A DNA stretch of 64,000 nucleotides from Asterochloris sp. CNOR1 (lineage: Eukaryota > Chlorophyta > Trebouxiophyceae > Trebouxiales > Trebouxiaceae), in the NCBI GenBank assembly GCA_963969365.1, contig OZ017756.1, forward strand, positions 434,001 through 498,000, written 5' to 3'. Positions 23,737-34,494 of this stretch are shown here, piece after piece; positions within the stretch are counted from its first letter, which is position 1, and each line of letters begins with the position of its first letter. The translations under genes and the position numbers were made by a program. Below the pieces are notes generated by a model, which was given only the letters and a program-made list of their open reading frames with translations, made no database searches and was not told the DNA's origin.

Positions 23737-25438
23737 ATGAACAACTCAGATGCTATCTTGCAAGCCCTCCATCAGTTGGAGCACAACTTCCAAGAGCAGT
23801 ACCATCAGTTGGAGCACAACTTCCAAGAGCAGTTCCATCAGTTGGACTACAAACTGGGAAAAGGGCTGGGTGACTTGGAGAAGGGGCTGAAGGAACAGCG
23901 GCAGCTTATCATGGCACTGCAGCGTGACTCTGGTGGCATAGTTGAGAGGCAGCTGCAAGACGCCATCTCTCGCCAGTTTGGAGGACGATACTCAAAGCAG
24001 CTGCTGGCAAGGTCCATTGTTGACTTCAGCCACCTGTTTCCAGAGGACATGTTTGACAGGAGTGCCAACAAGGCCGCTGGTGCTTTAGCTTTCATCAGAC
24101 CTGCCACCCAGGTAGGCCACATCAAGCATGATGTGTGCAAGTCAGCACTTGCTGCCTTACCTCCATGGCATTACTGCAGGCCTGGTGGGCCATGTCAAGC
24201 ATGACCTGTGCAAGTCAGGTGCCACACCTCCATGCAGGCCTTGGTTCAAGGACGGGAAATTGAGCACCTCCTGGTCAGGTTCTCCAAGCTGCTTGTGAGA
24301 AGTGGTCTGGCCCCTGAAGCCACTTGGGTGGTGGATGAGGCTGAGGCAATTATCGCTACAACCGCACTGGGGAACTTCATTGGCACGCTCGACAACAAGT
24401 CGCGCCAATCCAAACCCCTCAGCAGGGTGCAGAAGTATCTCAAAGCGGACAAAGAGGACAGGGTAAGGATCTCAATGCATCCTTGCGTATGCTGCACCAC
24501 GCTGGTCTGCAGCATGCATGAGCAGCTGCCAGTGGACATATGCTAACCTGGCAACCCCAGAGCAGGCACCCATGGCAGCAAGCAGCATCATCAGCCTGCA
24601 GCCCCCTGTGACAGCATGCTCTGGGTGGCCAGCCTCGCATGCTGTTGCCACACTGCATACGTCGCCTGGGCACTCAGCAGACAGCTGCACATCTGCAGTG
24701 GCCCTTGTGCTCTTGAGAAGCTCTGAGCCTGCCAGTACCTTGACAGACAATCTGCTTATACGCTGTCTCTCACAAGACCTGGATGCTGCAGTTCTTCCCT
24801 GGTCCTGTTTCAGATGCCCTGCCTCCTGAAAGCTGCCTCAAGCCTGCAGGAGCTCGACATTCGCTACCTCCAGCTTGCAGTCTGTTGGTAGCATCTCCGA
24901 ATGCTGTGAACTGGTGCTGCAGGCTAGCACATTATTCACCAGTACAAGGGCAGCACTTACGCTGCAGGCTACAGGCTTTCTCATGAATTGTTTACAGGTA
25001 CAATGGATGGAGAACTGTGATGGGCCTGGCATTCTTGCTCTAGTAAGTGCAGCCCGCTCCATGGACGGCCAACCCTACTTTGATGCAAGCGACTCAATTC
25101 AAGAGCTGGACGATGTCATCAGCAGAGGAATGATGCCACCTGACGAGCTTGAGATAGATTGCAGAGGAAAACTGAATGTCACAAAGCGCAAGTTTGCATA
25201 TGTTGACATAGGAGAGATAAAGAGCAAGCACAAATTCGGCATAGGCATTGTTCAGCTGGGAATCAGACTGTCTGTGGTAGCCTGGCTGTTGGGGAAATGC
25301 TGTCAAGTAGCTGACCCAGATGTCTGTCGGGTTGGGCGCATCTTCATTCCTCGAGGCAATAATGACAGTCCCTCATCCAGTGCTCAACCTGCAGCTCTCC
25401 AGAAATGGCGCTACAGCATGTATGTGCACTATCTTTGA
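23737..25438 (+). CDS. Coiled-coil protein with PD-(D/E)XK-like motif
   Basis: Exon 1 (23737-24111, ATG at 23737) starts with an 11-residue heptad-like repeat HQLEHNFQEQY/F and a long coiled coil (residues about 10-60), then RYSKQLLARSIVDFSHLFPE. Exon 2 (24238-24462) continues LLVRFSKLLVRSGLAPEATW and KSRVQKYLKADKEDR-like sequence. The last exon (about 25010-25438) holds DASDSIQELDDVI, ELEIDCRGKLNVTKRKFAYV and DIGEIKSKHKFGIGIVQLG; E-x-K followed by a helix with a Gln resembles the nuclease motif II/III of the PD-(D/E)XK fold. Middle exons (around 24800-25000) are uncertain. I recognise no named family. Its place next to the CRN/RHS-like and Crypton-like genes suggests one accessory island. 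It could be transposon-borne or a second effector-like gene. Confidence 0.5.
23769..23850 (+). repeat. 33-bp coding tandem repeat
   Basis: Units at 23769-23801 and 23802-23834 are nearly identical, and a partial third unit follows. They encode the 11-residue coiled-coil unit HQLEHNFQEQ followed by an aromatic residue, so the repeat lengthens the N-terminal coil in frame. Confidence 0.9.
24112..24237 (+). repeat. Direct repeat in intron 1 of the coiled-coil gene
   Basis: The phrase GGCCACATCAAGCATGATGT with GTGCAAGTCA (from 24116) recurs as GGCCATGTCAAGCATGACCT with GTGCAAGTCA (from 24188), and both are followed by a CTCCATG...GCAGGCC acceptor-like string. The second ends in the true acceptor at 24237. 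Confidence 0.65.
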
Positions 25439-27035
25439 AAGCTGCAACATGTACTCAGCATAGCACACATGTTTTGTCCTAACTGTTCTGTTTGGCGCTC
25501 TGTTTGTCACCTGCATGCCTAGGGCGGCGCGGACCCACAGTAACACATGTGGCGCTTGCAAGGCAGAGCTGGGGGCCTAACAGTTTGCAGTGTCCAGGCC
25601 AAGGCTTGCACTCTTGACCAACCAGCTGCAGCGTGCTATCCATGCCAAGTGCTTTGCCCAACAGAGGGCGCGTTGTGACCATGGTCACCCGTGGCTTGCA
25701 AGGCAGAGCTAGCAGCAGAGCTAGCAGCAGAGCAGCCAGCAGAGCAGCCAGCAGAGCAGCCAGCAGTGTCAAGGCCAATGCAGCTGCCAGGCCTTATTGG
25801 GAGACATGTGCAAGGGGAGTTGTATCCGGATCATCCTGTGACCAGCCGGAGCAGCCGGCTGCTGGGTCACGTAGCTACAAAAGGTCCAGTGAGAGCGAGC
25901 CCCACACCTGCAGGCCCTTCCTGGGGCTTCCTAGTAGAGCTTGCCTCAGCTTCCAAAAACATGCAGCCACAGCTTGAAATTCTACCTTTGCCCTTTCCCA
26001 TTGATAATGCTGCTCGTCGTTGTTCATGTTCTTCCTCTTTCTTCCGGGCTGTTGGCTTGGCGCCAAGTGCATGCCTCTGGAAGCGAGTTCAACAAAGCGG
26101 CTCAAGAGACTCAATTCTTGGGGTCTAGTTGCAGAGTGTCACAGGGCCTGTGATAATATGACCTATCATGGTCAGTCATCTCTCAGAATGTCTTCTCTTC
26201 TCAGCTCATCAGCTACGACACATCATCCACATGATGGGATCAGGATCTCTTGCAGTTGCTGGTGTCAATGCAGTAAAAGCACGTAGTGAACTGTAGTTTT
26301 AAGCCCATCAGGTCAGCTGGGATCTCTCACGCTTCAGAGCTTTCTCGGCCACCTGCAGCATGTCACCATGTTCGATTGCATGCTCCATGTGCAACCCCAG
26401 CTAATGCTGTAGACATTTGCATGGCATGGCAAAATTCCCCACAGCTCAGACAAGCATGCCGCCGAAGGTGGTCTCCATATGGGCAGCTGCATCACATGCC
26501 AATGGCAACGCTGCAAAGGCTGTCAGCACAGGCACTGGCTCTGCCATGCAGCATGGTACATGGAAGTTGCTGGCAGAGGCAGTGACGGTCCCCTGCAGCA
26601 ATGATTAGAACAGTTGTCCTACCATCCAGCATGGCCCATGCAGGTTCCTGGCAGAGGCACTCACACGATGTGGCCCCGCAGGGGCCACAATCCCTGATGG
26701 TGTGGCCCATGCACCTCAGTGCTGCAATGCAGGCAATGCAGATGGCTGGCCCAGCCGCCCACATTCCCATGCAGCATGGCCCAAGGCAAGCATGCTGCAA
26801 GGCCCTCGCCTGCCACTGCTGCAGCACAGCCAACTGACCTTGCCAGCGCAGGCAGTTGCACCCGCATGCAGTGTGGCCCAGTGCACACTACCCATGCAGT
26901 GCAGTCTGTGCAGCCCGGAACAGGCACTGAAGTAGCGTGGCCTGCACAGCCTACTGGCACAGCACAGCCAATGGGTAATGCTGGCACAGGCACGCAATGA
27001 ACAGTCCCATGCAGGCTCCCAGGACCAGCACTCAC
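25439..27035. other. Gene-poor stretch; probable last intron and 3' exon of Psb27-like gene
   Basis: On the minus strand this holds the intron after the last assigned Psb27-like exon. Between 26540 and 27035 that intron is built of tandem, diverged copies of its own start: strings like GTGAGTGCTGGTCCTGGGAG then CCTGCATGGG return as GTGAGTGCCTCTGCCAGGAA then CCTGCATGGG near 26665. The C-terminal Psb27 exon must lie further left but I could not identify it. Between 25500 and 26150 I see only low-complexity DNA and no recognisable protein. Confidence 0.4.
25701..25767 (+). repeat. Low-complexity GCAGAGC(A/T)AGC / GCAGCCAGCAGA array
   Basis: Imperfect array of 9- to 12-bp units (AGAGCTAGCAGC repeated, then AGAGCAGCCAGC repeated three times). 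All three forward frames stay open through it, so open frames here are not evidence of a gene. Confidence 0.85.
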
Positions 27036-28833
27036 CGTCAGTCTCTTCTCCAAGTTTTCGCGCAGCTTCTTGGGCAGCGCCTTGTCCAGCTTGCCTGCAT
27101 TCAGCTGCAGCAGCAGGCCATGCCTGTCGTCAGGGTCATCAGTTGGCAGCAGGCCAAAGTGTGCGGGGATGGTGAAAATGCCTGACGTCAACATGCTAAG
27201 AAAGCCTGGTGTTTGCCAGGGTAAGATTGCAACAGCAGCAGCTGCTCATACCTGACCCTGGAGTGCATTGATGGCTCCTGCAGGCACCAGTGCGTTGGTC
27301 AGACAGGGGCAACTGCGAAAGGCACTGAGGCTGCAGCGCACACAGGGAGCTGCTGCCCAATACCCCAGACGTGCATGATTGGGCATGAGGGCGCTGGCCC
27401 AATCGAAGAATATTCACAGAGCATTGCACATTTGGCTGCAGATCGTCAGCTAGATGCTGGGGAGGTCAGAGGCTGAGATACAGTATTGCCTGGCGCTGCT
27501 CACCGTAGGTCTCAGCAAAGGACTTGCGGCTGGGGGACACCAGGCGGCGATAGTCTGCACTCCAGCTGCAGGGATCCAGGGCACAAATCAGCAGCACCGT
27601 GCTGCCCAGCACACAGGCTGCAGCTGTGAGTTTCACGAGATGATGCCCTCCCAGCTCAACCCCTGAGCTGCAGCTTCCAGATGAGGGGGGCCTCCCTGAC
27701 GCTACATTGGCTTGGTACGCAGCAGGCAGCCTTGTGGGAGGCAGTCGTGCAGTTAGCTGCAGCCTGCAGGTCCAGGTCTGCTGTTTGCAGCAACCTGTTT
27801 TGGGGCAATCTGCTTGACAGCCAGCTGAGGTTTGCCAGTGCAGCAAGTGCAGGCCTGCGCGCTGCGTCCACTCAGCCAGCTGCATGCGCTTTGCAGTGTG
27901 TCGGGCGCAGCTCACTCATTGGCATCCCGCCCAAAAGCCTTGACAGCCGCAGGATTGGAGTCAGGCGCGCCCTTGATGTCCAGAATGGCACGCATGTGCC
28001 CATGCAGCTCCTGTGTCTGGTCATAGTACCGCTTGAGCAGCTCAGGGGGCTGCAGACATGAACGAGCAGTCAGGAACACATTTCGGGACGCCAGCTTAAT
28101 GTCTGGCCATCCACTGCTTGAGGATACAGGCACAACACTCACAGTGCTTGTCAGACAGCGGAGTCGCAACAGCCACAGGTAAGGGCAGGTGAATGCTGCA
28201 GGCAGCACAGTATGTGAGCGAAGGCATACATGGTCATCCCAATGCCACAGCAGGCAAAAGGCAGGTTGATGCATGGCACCCTCTTGCTTGAGACTGTGTA
28301 GATGCAGTGCACAGCTCGACAGGACAAGGTGGAAAGGCAGGGTGGGCAGAGGTTGAAGGAGGCAGCCTTCTTGCCCCTCGTGTGCTGCGGACGGCATCAG
28401 GCAGGTCCTTGCAGATAGATCAAATGCTCAGGGTACAGCATAAAGCCTGGCAGGCCAGCAAAATTCACGGGGAAAATATCTGAGGGCCAGAGTCGCGCCT
28501 GGTGATCTTCAAGGATGCATGCTCAGAGGGCGCTGGCTTGTCATGCACTGATCAGGGCAGGCAGGCACAAGACGGTCGCACCTGCTTCATGCCTGACTCC
28601 CTCAGCTCCGTCTCCAGGGCATCTGCTTCAGCAAACTGCTGCAAGCCCAGGGTCACGGCAACAGTCGTGGCGAGCAGCTCCCGCTTTGACATCGAATGCA
28701 GAGAAGTGGGGCTGGTTGGCAAGGCAGCATGGCTCTTCTTCTTGTCCCTTTTCTTGGGGGGACAAGTGTGGATAGGGAGGTTGGGCAATCCTATGGTGGC
28801 CATCGCATCTCTTGCCTTGCAAACTGCAAACAT
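27036..28833 (-). CDS. Psb27/LPA19-like photosystem II assembly protein, C-terminal exon not found
   Basis: Exons in phase: 28833-28582, 28049-27916, 27565-27504, 27277-27257 (21 nt), 27181-27036. The N-terminus has a plastid-type basic region followed by SKRELLATTVAVTLGLQQFA ending in EADA, a thylakoid-transfer-like hydrophobic segment with a lumenal cleavage site. The mature part gives YYDQTQELHGHMRAILDIKG, RDANDWSADYRRLVSPSRKS, FAETYGAINALQG and then LDKALPKKLRENLEKRL. These match Psb27 features: a Y-x-x-x-T helix, DAN-W-a-YRR, SF-x-x-x-Y-x-x-NALxG, P-x-K-x-R-x-R. Psb27 proteins bind the lumenal side of CP43 during photosystem II assembly and repair; LPA19 helps D1 maturation. The ATG could be 28833 or 28803. 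The gene is head-to-head with CHMP2, the ATGs 199 bp apart. Confidence 0.8.
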
Positions 28834-29032
28834 GGTTTCGGAACAGAAATGGTTTGTGGATTATTTCCTGCAGGGTTCCTCTCAAAAGCCTGCAAGCTGG
28901 CACAGCTTCTTCGGGTAGTTTTAGTCACCACCCATCAGTAGTCAGGCACCGGGAGACCCCAGAGCCAAACTTTCTCCCTCAGAAGGATCTGCAGGGAGCT
29001 GAAGGCTCAGGAGAGTGGGCCAGAGACCGATC
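28834..29032. promoter_or_regulatory. Shared promoter between Psb27-like and CHMP2 genes
   Basis: Only 199 bp separate the two divergent ATGs, so both 5' UTRs and promoters must lie here. No TATA-like element stands out; the call rests on layout. Confidence 0.5.
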
Positions 29033-32000
29033 ATGGCGTTCCTTTTCGCAAAAAAGAAGACTCCGCAAGGCAAGGCACAGCCAGGAGCAATGACAGGCGC
29101 ATCTTGAGGGCTGCATGGCAGCATCAGTGTGGCCCATTGCCCCGGCAAGAACAGAGTGCACCACTTCAGGAGCTCAGCTATGCTGGCCTAAGGGCACAGC
29201 TGCTCTTGATGCTGCAGCTGATAGGAGCTTGCTTGATGAAACGTCTGCACTGAGGCCTGCTGGATGGCCAGGGGAATCTGCCGGGCGCACCTGAAATCAT
29301 AGCCTCAAGCAGGCCCAGCCCTGCCAGCTGCTGAGGCCAGAGCTACTCTGCAAGGCCAGACGAGTGCTGCTGTTGCTCACCTTTCACATCTTAGCTCAGT
29401 CTCTGTCCCCTGCTACGGCTGTGCAGCCGTTGCTGCAGAGCTGCTGCGGGAGAGGTGTGCATGCTGTGGGGAAAGCGGAGGCTGCAAGGGATGCCGCTTT
29501 CCCTCGCAGCCTCCGCACCAGCACGAGGGATGCCGCTTTCCCTCGTGCTGGTGCACATCTGCTGCAAAAGCGGGTGCACACTGCACCCAGCTGTGCAGGA
29601 GCTGTGGCCCCGTCAGGACTGCTGGAGAGCTGCTGCAGGGGGGACAAGGCATGCTGGCCCAGGGAACACAGGAGCGGTGGACGCTGCTGCTGACTGACAT
29701 TGTCGTCGCTACTGCTGCTGTAGAGTGCTACTGGAGACCAAGCAGATGCTGGGCGATGCAATGCAAAACCAGTCAGACTGTGAAGCCTGCAGTTGACTTG
29801 TGTGTCACCAAAGCTGCTGCAGAGTTGCTGTGGGGAGGGAAAACATATGTTGGACAAGACCACACAGGAGCAGTCGACTCTTGAGTGCTGCTGCAACTGA
29901 CGTCTATGACCCACTACTGCTGCAGAGCTGCTTCGGGAAAATAAGCGCATGCTGGACAAAGCCATTCGGGAGCTGGATCGGGAGCGTGCAGCTTTGCAAA
30001 CACAGGAGAAGCGCACAGTTGCAGAGATCAAGAAGACAGCCAAGCAGGGGCAGATGGTGAGTGTCAGGGCTCAGTGAGGGGGCTGTGACACTGTAGAGGT
30101 CACATTGGGGACATACAGGAAAGGGGGAAAGCCCTCAGACCGCCAACCAGAAACAGATTGTGTGCAGGACTAGACACCATCACAAAGGCTGCCACAGGGG
30201 GCTGCAGCACTGACTTTGCGGCCTCAGCTTCTGCTGAGGTAGCTGGATGGCCATAGAGGGTCCTGCCAAGCATGGGCATGGGGTGAGCGGGGTTGTGGGA
30301 GGGTGGGGCGCCCACTGCAAACATTCTGGAGCGGCGGCGGCTGCCCCAGGCCAGACGGCAGCACCCAGTACGCTGCAGTGGACTTCTTCATGGGGGCAGC
30401 CTGGCCTCTGCCACAGCCTCAGCCCAGGGCCAATGGTGACAGTGTGAGCTGTTGTGGTGAGAGAGCCCTGGCTCTGCAGAGGCTACAACAGGACGGCCAT
30501 GGACTGGCAGATCTTGGGTCGCTGGGCATCAGGGGCTGCAAAAAGCTGAGCGTGGTCCGGCAACCGGGGTTTGGTGCAGCAGCAGGTCCTCTTTGCATGG
30601 AACAATTGCTGCTCTCTTGCAGCCATGCGTAATATGTAGGGTATAGGACGGCCTGGTCTCTCTCAAGGACAACCCAAGCACAGCCGGAGCATGTGGTAGG
30701 CAGGGTCTGGCAGCTGCAAAAAGCACAACCTAACACCAGCTGGTGGTGACCAGCAGCCTCAGCACAGAGGGGGCAGTTGGCTAGGGGGGAAACATGTGGC
30801 CGTTTGGCGTGAGCTCTGCCATTTGACACTGTCCTGCCACGGCTTGCACACAAAAATTGTGATCCTGCCACGCTTGCTGCAGGACGCAGTCAAGGTTATG
30901 GCCAAGTCCTTGATACGCAACAGGCATGCAGTCACAAAGATGTACAATCTTAAGGGCCAGCTGCAGGCAGTCTCCCTCAGAATACAGGTGGGCCCTTTGC
31001 CCCACAAGTCAGAGGTGTTCTGCATGGCCTGCTGTCACCTGCTCTCCAATGTCAGAAGACTTGTCTGTCACTTTTGGTGTGTTCTGCCAGGTTGTGCAAT
31101 TGTGTGACCTGCACCGTACCAGAGCGGTCCCTGGCTGGAGCTCTGCTGCATTGGGCGCTGACCTGTGCTGCACCGCTTGATTGCCGTTGCACATGAATTA
31201 CTGTCTTAGGCTGCGCTGCCTGGCTGAAGCTCTGGCGCAGGTCCTGCCGGGCTTGGCTGCGAGGCTGATGAGCTCTGCCTGCTGCTGCAGACGCTCAAAT
31301 CCACACAGGCGATGGCAGATGCAATGAAGGGGGCCACCAAGGTGAGGAAGCTGCCCTGCAATGCCAGCATGCGTGCTTCTATGCTGTGCAGTCTGCCTGC
31401 CAGGTAGGGAGTATTTGTCTGAGCCATTGAATCATGCCCTGCACCCCTCAGCTACAGTCTGCGCAACAGACCTAGCAATATTGTCTTGGCCCCTCCATGC
31501 CTGGACACGTTAGGTGTCAGAGAAGCAGCTCACAGCCTACCTGCTGCTGCTGCACCCCTTACAGCAACCAGTATGTCCTGCCACTGTGGCAGCTGTGCCA
31601 GCCTGTCATAAAAGCAGCGGCCGCCAGTATGCCATCCCGTGGAGCCCATAAGGTTGCCTCATGTGCAGCTGGTGCTGCCTGCAGGCAATGGGCATGATGA
31701 ACAAGCAGATGAATCTGCCAGCGCTGCAAAGGATCATGATGGAGTTTGACCGCCAGAATGAGCGCATGGAGATGACCTCTGAGGTCATGGGGGATGCCAT
31801 TGACGACGCCTTTGAGGTGACCAGACGCTGTCATGTTGCAGCAGCCTGACGGCAGTGTGACATGCTGTGTCAGGGCCTGTGCGGGCAAGACCAAGCTTCC
31901 AACCTTAGACTGATGCAAGGAGGTTGCTCATGAGCTCAGGCACCAGTCTTGGTACAACTGGCATTTGTGCATCAAAGAGGGAGCAGCCTGTAACCACATG

Positions 32001-32304
32001 GCGGGGCCCCAGCAACTATTTGTCCGGCAGCCGCCTGTTTGGAGCACTGCAGGCAGAAGATGAGGAGGAGGAAACCAATACTCTAGTGAGCCAGGTGCTC
32101 GATGAGATTGGTGTCAACCTGGACGTCGACCTGGTCAATGCACCTGGCCAGAAACAGGCGGTGGCACAAGCAGCACCAGCAGCAGGAGTTGCAGCTGAGC
32201 CAGAGGCAATGGGAGCAGCAGCTGGCGGTGGGGGCGGCGGGCCAGGGGGCAGCTCTGTGGAGGATGACTTGCAGGCGCGCTTGGATGCTCTGCGCAAGGG
32301 CTGA
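29033..32304 (+). CDS. CHMP2: CHMP2/VPS2 ESCRT-III subunit
   Basis: Six exons, all in phase: 29033-29069, 29926-30056, 30883-30987, 31291-31341, 31685-31816, 32053-32304, giving 235 residues, close to the family length of about 220-230. It starts MAFLFAKKKTPQ and continues ELLRENKRMLDKAIRELDRE, KKTAKQGQM, DAVKVMAKSLIRNRHAVTKM, LKGQLQAVSLRIQ, TLKSTQAMADAMKGATK, AMGMMNKQMNLPALQRIMME and SEVMGDAIDDAFE, a near co-linear match to CHMP2A. The C-terminus has the acidic linker AEDEEEETNTLVSQVLDEIG, a Gly/Ala-rich stretch, and ends LQARLDALRKG, the MIT-interacting motif that recruits VPS4. ESCRT-III polymers cut membrane necks at endosomes, in cytokinesis and in repair. The first intron needs a GC donor (CCGCAAG then GCAAGG). 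It is convergent with ALKBH6; the stops are 186 bp apart. Confidence 0.95.
29425..29925 (+). repeat. Tandem decayed copies of the CHMP2 exon-2 start in intron 1
   Basis: The true acceptor and exon start at 29912-29965 read CTGCTGCAG then AGCTGCTTCGGGAAAATAAG and CGCATGCTGGACAAAG. Diverged copies occur near 29429 (CTGCAGAGCTGCTGCGGGAG then ATGCTG), 29622 (GGAGAGCTGCTGCAGGGGGG then CATGCTGG), 29709 (CTGTAGAGTGCTACTGGAGA then GATGCTGG) and 29814 (CTGCAGAGTTGCTGTGGGGA then TATGTTGGACAAG). Spacing is about 85-105 bp, or double that. Several copies keep a CTGCAG-like acceptor. Confidence 0.8.
29475..29553. repeat. Two adjacent perfect hairpins with the same loop
   Basis: Hairpin 1 (29475-29516): arm GCGGAGGCTGC-A-AGGGA, loop TGCCGCTT, arm TCCCT-C-GCAGCCTCCGC. 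Hairpin 2 (29516-29553): arm CACCAGCACGAGGGA, the same loop TGCCGCTT, arm TCCCTCGTGCTGGTG. Outer stems differ while the AGGGA-loop-TCCCT core is shared. They lie in intron 1 of CHMP2. Confidence 0.9.
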
Positions 32305-32489
32305 ACACGCTCTGCTGCTTTCTCCTTCATTGCTGCCACCACCCCTTCTTGTCCTGTACATTTACTGACATTCCAGACACAGCTACAATTCAGCACGAAA
32401 TCAAAATGAAATGAAGGCTCCCCTCTCATTTAATGTAGTAATGCATGACAGCCAGTGCTCTTGGCAAGAAGCTGGCAGGGAGGGTGCCG

Positions 32490-34494
32490 CTATCGACTGG
32501 TGAGCTTTAAAAGGTTCTGCTTAACTTTGTTGACTTGGCGGACAGTCAGCGACAGGCGTAGACCGTCACGCTTGAGCCTGCCCCCAAGCTGCAGCCCAGA
32601 CGCTTTGAGGTTCACCACGGTGTGATCCAACACGTCCTCGTCCACCTGCAGTACTGAGCCCAGCACATGTTCAAAGGCAGAGAGAACGCATGCTGCCAGC
32701 TGCGTGAGCCTGAAAACATGGACGAACTAGTGCGGCAATGCCTGGCATTCAGGCGTCAAATGTTGCAGAAGCATCAGGCTGGACCAAGCACAAGTGCGCA
32801 GACCCTTTAGCAAGTGGCAGCCTTGTAGGCACAGGCCCTTCCCACCTCCATGATGCCATGCAGGCTGGCAGTGTAGGCCTCATCTCTGAAGACCAAGAGG
32901 CTGCCTGGCTGGACTGCCACTGACTCCCTCAGCTGTGCCTGCTTGCCTGCAGCAGCGCTGTCTGTGTTGGCAAAGGTGTCAGGGAGATGGCGCAGCTGAC
33001 AAAAGTACATACTTTTGCCTGTGCTATTGGAGATTTGGCACCGAACTCATGAGAAGCGGGGGCCTGCGTGTTCCTTCAGGAAAACACAGCCCGATGCATT
33101 CTCATGGCCTGCCTGGTCCCTCAGGCAAGCCCAGCCTGCTGCACTCTTTCTGCAGACTGTGTGACTGCCTGTGCAGCATTCAGACCGGCTGCAGCAAGGC
33201 CTTGGGTGCATTGGGCAGCAGCAGCGAGAGGCCGCAGGGCTATGGCGAGCTGCAGCTTTCAGAGGGCCCCACCTTCAGATGGCTTGGATGTAAACCTGAT
33301 GACGCAGCTTGCGCCCAGCGACAAGATGCAGGCCACAGGGCGATAGACGGGGCCATCCTCATGCGGCTGCAGGCAGACAGGCCAGGCTCCATCACAATTG
33401 TGCTGCATCCGACGGTGGCCATGCAGGCAAAGTATGAAAATATGCATCAAGGCCACACTAAGCACTGCCAGCTGCATCAGATGGTGTGGCGAGACGCAGT
33501 ACTGTCCATCAGAGACAACCAGGCACATCCAGTGGTGTGACACTGCCCAAGCCTGTGCACAGCAGCAGTGCCTCTCTTGCAACAACGTGAAGCGCCTTGG
33601 GAGGGCTCATGACTGAATAGCCACAAGGTGCTGGTGCTGTTCCTGTGGCTGCCTAGCTCAGCAACAGACATAGCAATGCCCCTGCCAAGCCCAATATGGT
33701 GATCAGCAAGTGCCTGGCCGTGAAGGCGTCTCACAGATGTCACATGCTGAAGGGTCTCAGCAATCCTTTCTGCAGACTTTGCCATACAGGCCCATGCACA
33801 GGCGTCACAATCTAATGGCAGTCTGCACACCCCCTTGCAGACCTTGCTGTGCAGGGCCTGTGCACAGATGTCACATGCTGAAGGTACTCAGCAAACCCTC
33901 TCTACAGCCCTTGCCAGGAGGCCGAGCACAGGTCTCAGGTGCACCTTGCAGCGGCCTCAGCTGACCATCACTTTGAAGTGTGTCACCATGATGCCCTCCC
34001 CTGGGCTGTATGCGTTCAGCAGGACGTGGTTGGCTGCGGGGTCGAACACGGCAGTGCGCTGCTGAATGGTGTCCACGAGGGACTGCATCCAGCCCGGCAG
34101 GGGCGCCTGAATGAGGCCACCCCACTTCTCGTGCAAAGCGCCCCCAAAGTTCTGCAGGCGCCTGCCAGACACCTGCAAGGCACACTGGAGTGTTTCTCTG
34201 ACGGAAGCTAGACACAGGTCTGCTGCGGCGCTCCACTGCTGCAGAGCAGCAGGCCAGCACTGCCTGCAAAGAGGTGAGTGCACCGGCAGGGGGACTGCAT
34301 CAGGCCATACACAGCATCACTGTGAGCTGTTTTGTGATGCAGAAGTTGCCTGCAATCACCTGCGTCCATTGGGCCTTGGCGCTGGTGATCTTCTGCTCAA
34401 GGCTGTCCTGCTGGACCTTTGGGAGGAAGTCTGGTATGTAGAACAGTGATGGCAGGCTGCCAACCCTGAACTGCTCCAGATCCAGATCTGGCAT
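32490..34494 (-). CDS. ALKBH6: ALKBH6-like Fe(II)/2-oxoglutarate dioxygenase
   Basis: Five exons in phase: 34494-34360, 34172-33987, 33366-33273, 32946-32846, 32645-32490, giving about 223 residues (family about 240-260). It reads MPDLDLEQFRVGSLPSLFYI then PDFLPKVQQDSLEQKI, VSGRRLQNFGGALHEKWGG, NHVLLNAYSPGEGIM, PHEDGPVYRPVACILSLGAS, SLLVFRDEAYTASLHGIME and RDGLRLSLTVRQVNKVKQNL. The H-x-D iron ligands are in PHED, the distal His is in LHGI, and the 2-oxoglutarate-binding Arg fits RLSLTVR. The order and residues are those of ALKBH6, an AlkB paralogue found across eukaryotes; its substrate is poorly defined (nucleic-acid repair is proposed). A Gly residue is split across the exon 3/4 junction, which supports the splice model. 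It overlaps no other gene. Confidence 0.92.
33725..33920 (-). repeat. Intron-internal tandem repeat in ALKBH6 intron 2
   Basis: The string CACAGATGTCACATGCTGAA with GGGTCTCAGCAATCC near 33733 recurs near 33864 with GGTACTCAGCAAACC, a period of about 131 bp. A weaker unit lies between (near 33799). All are inside intron 2. Confidence 0.7.

Noticed and set aside
25633-26128. Ser/Arg/Ala-rich open frames (RASSRASSRAASRAAS...)
   Set aside because: They come from a short GCAGAGC-type array open in several frames. No flanking exon or domain supports a gene.
28395-28500. Possible extra Psb27 exon on the minus strand (SDIFPVNFAGLPGFML)
   Set aside because: Exon 1 (ending 28582) joins the 28049 exon directly in phase 0 and gives a family-like protein. 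Adding this piece introduces a stop before the next splice site.
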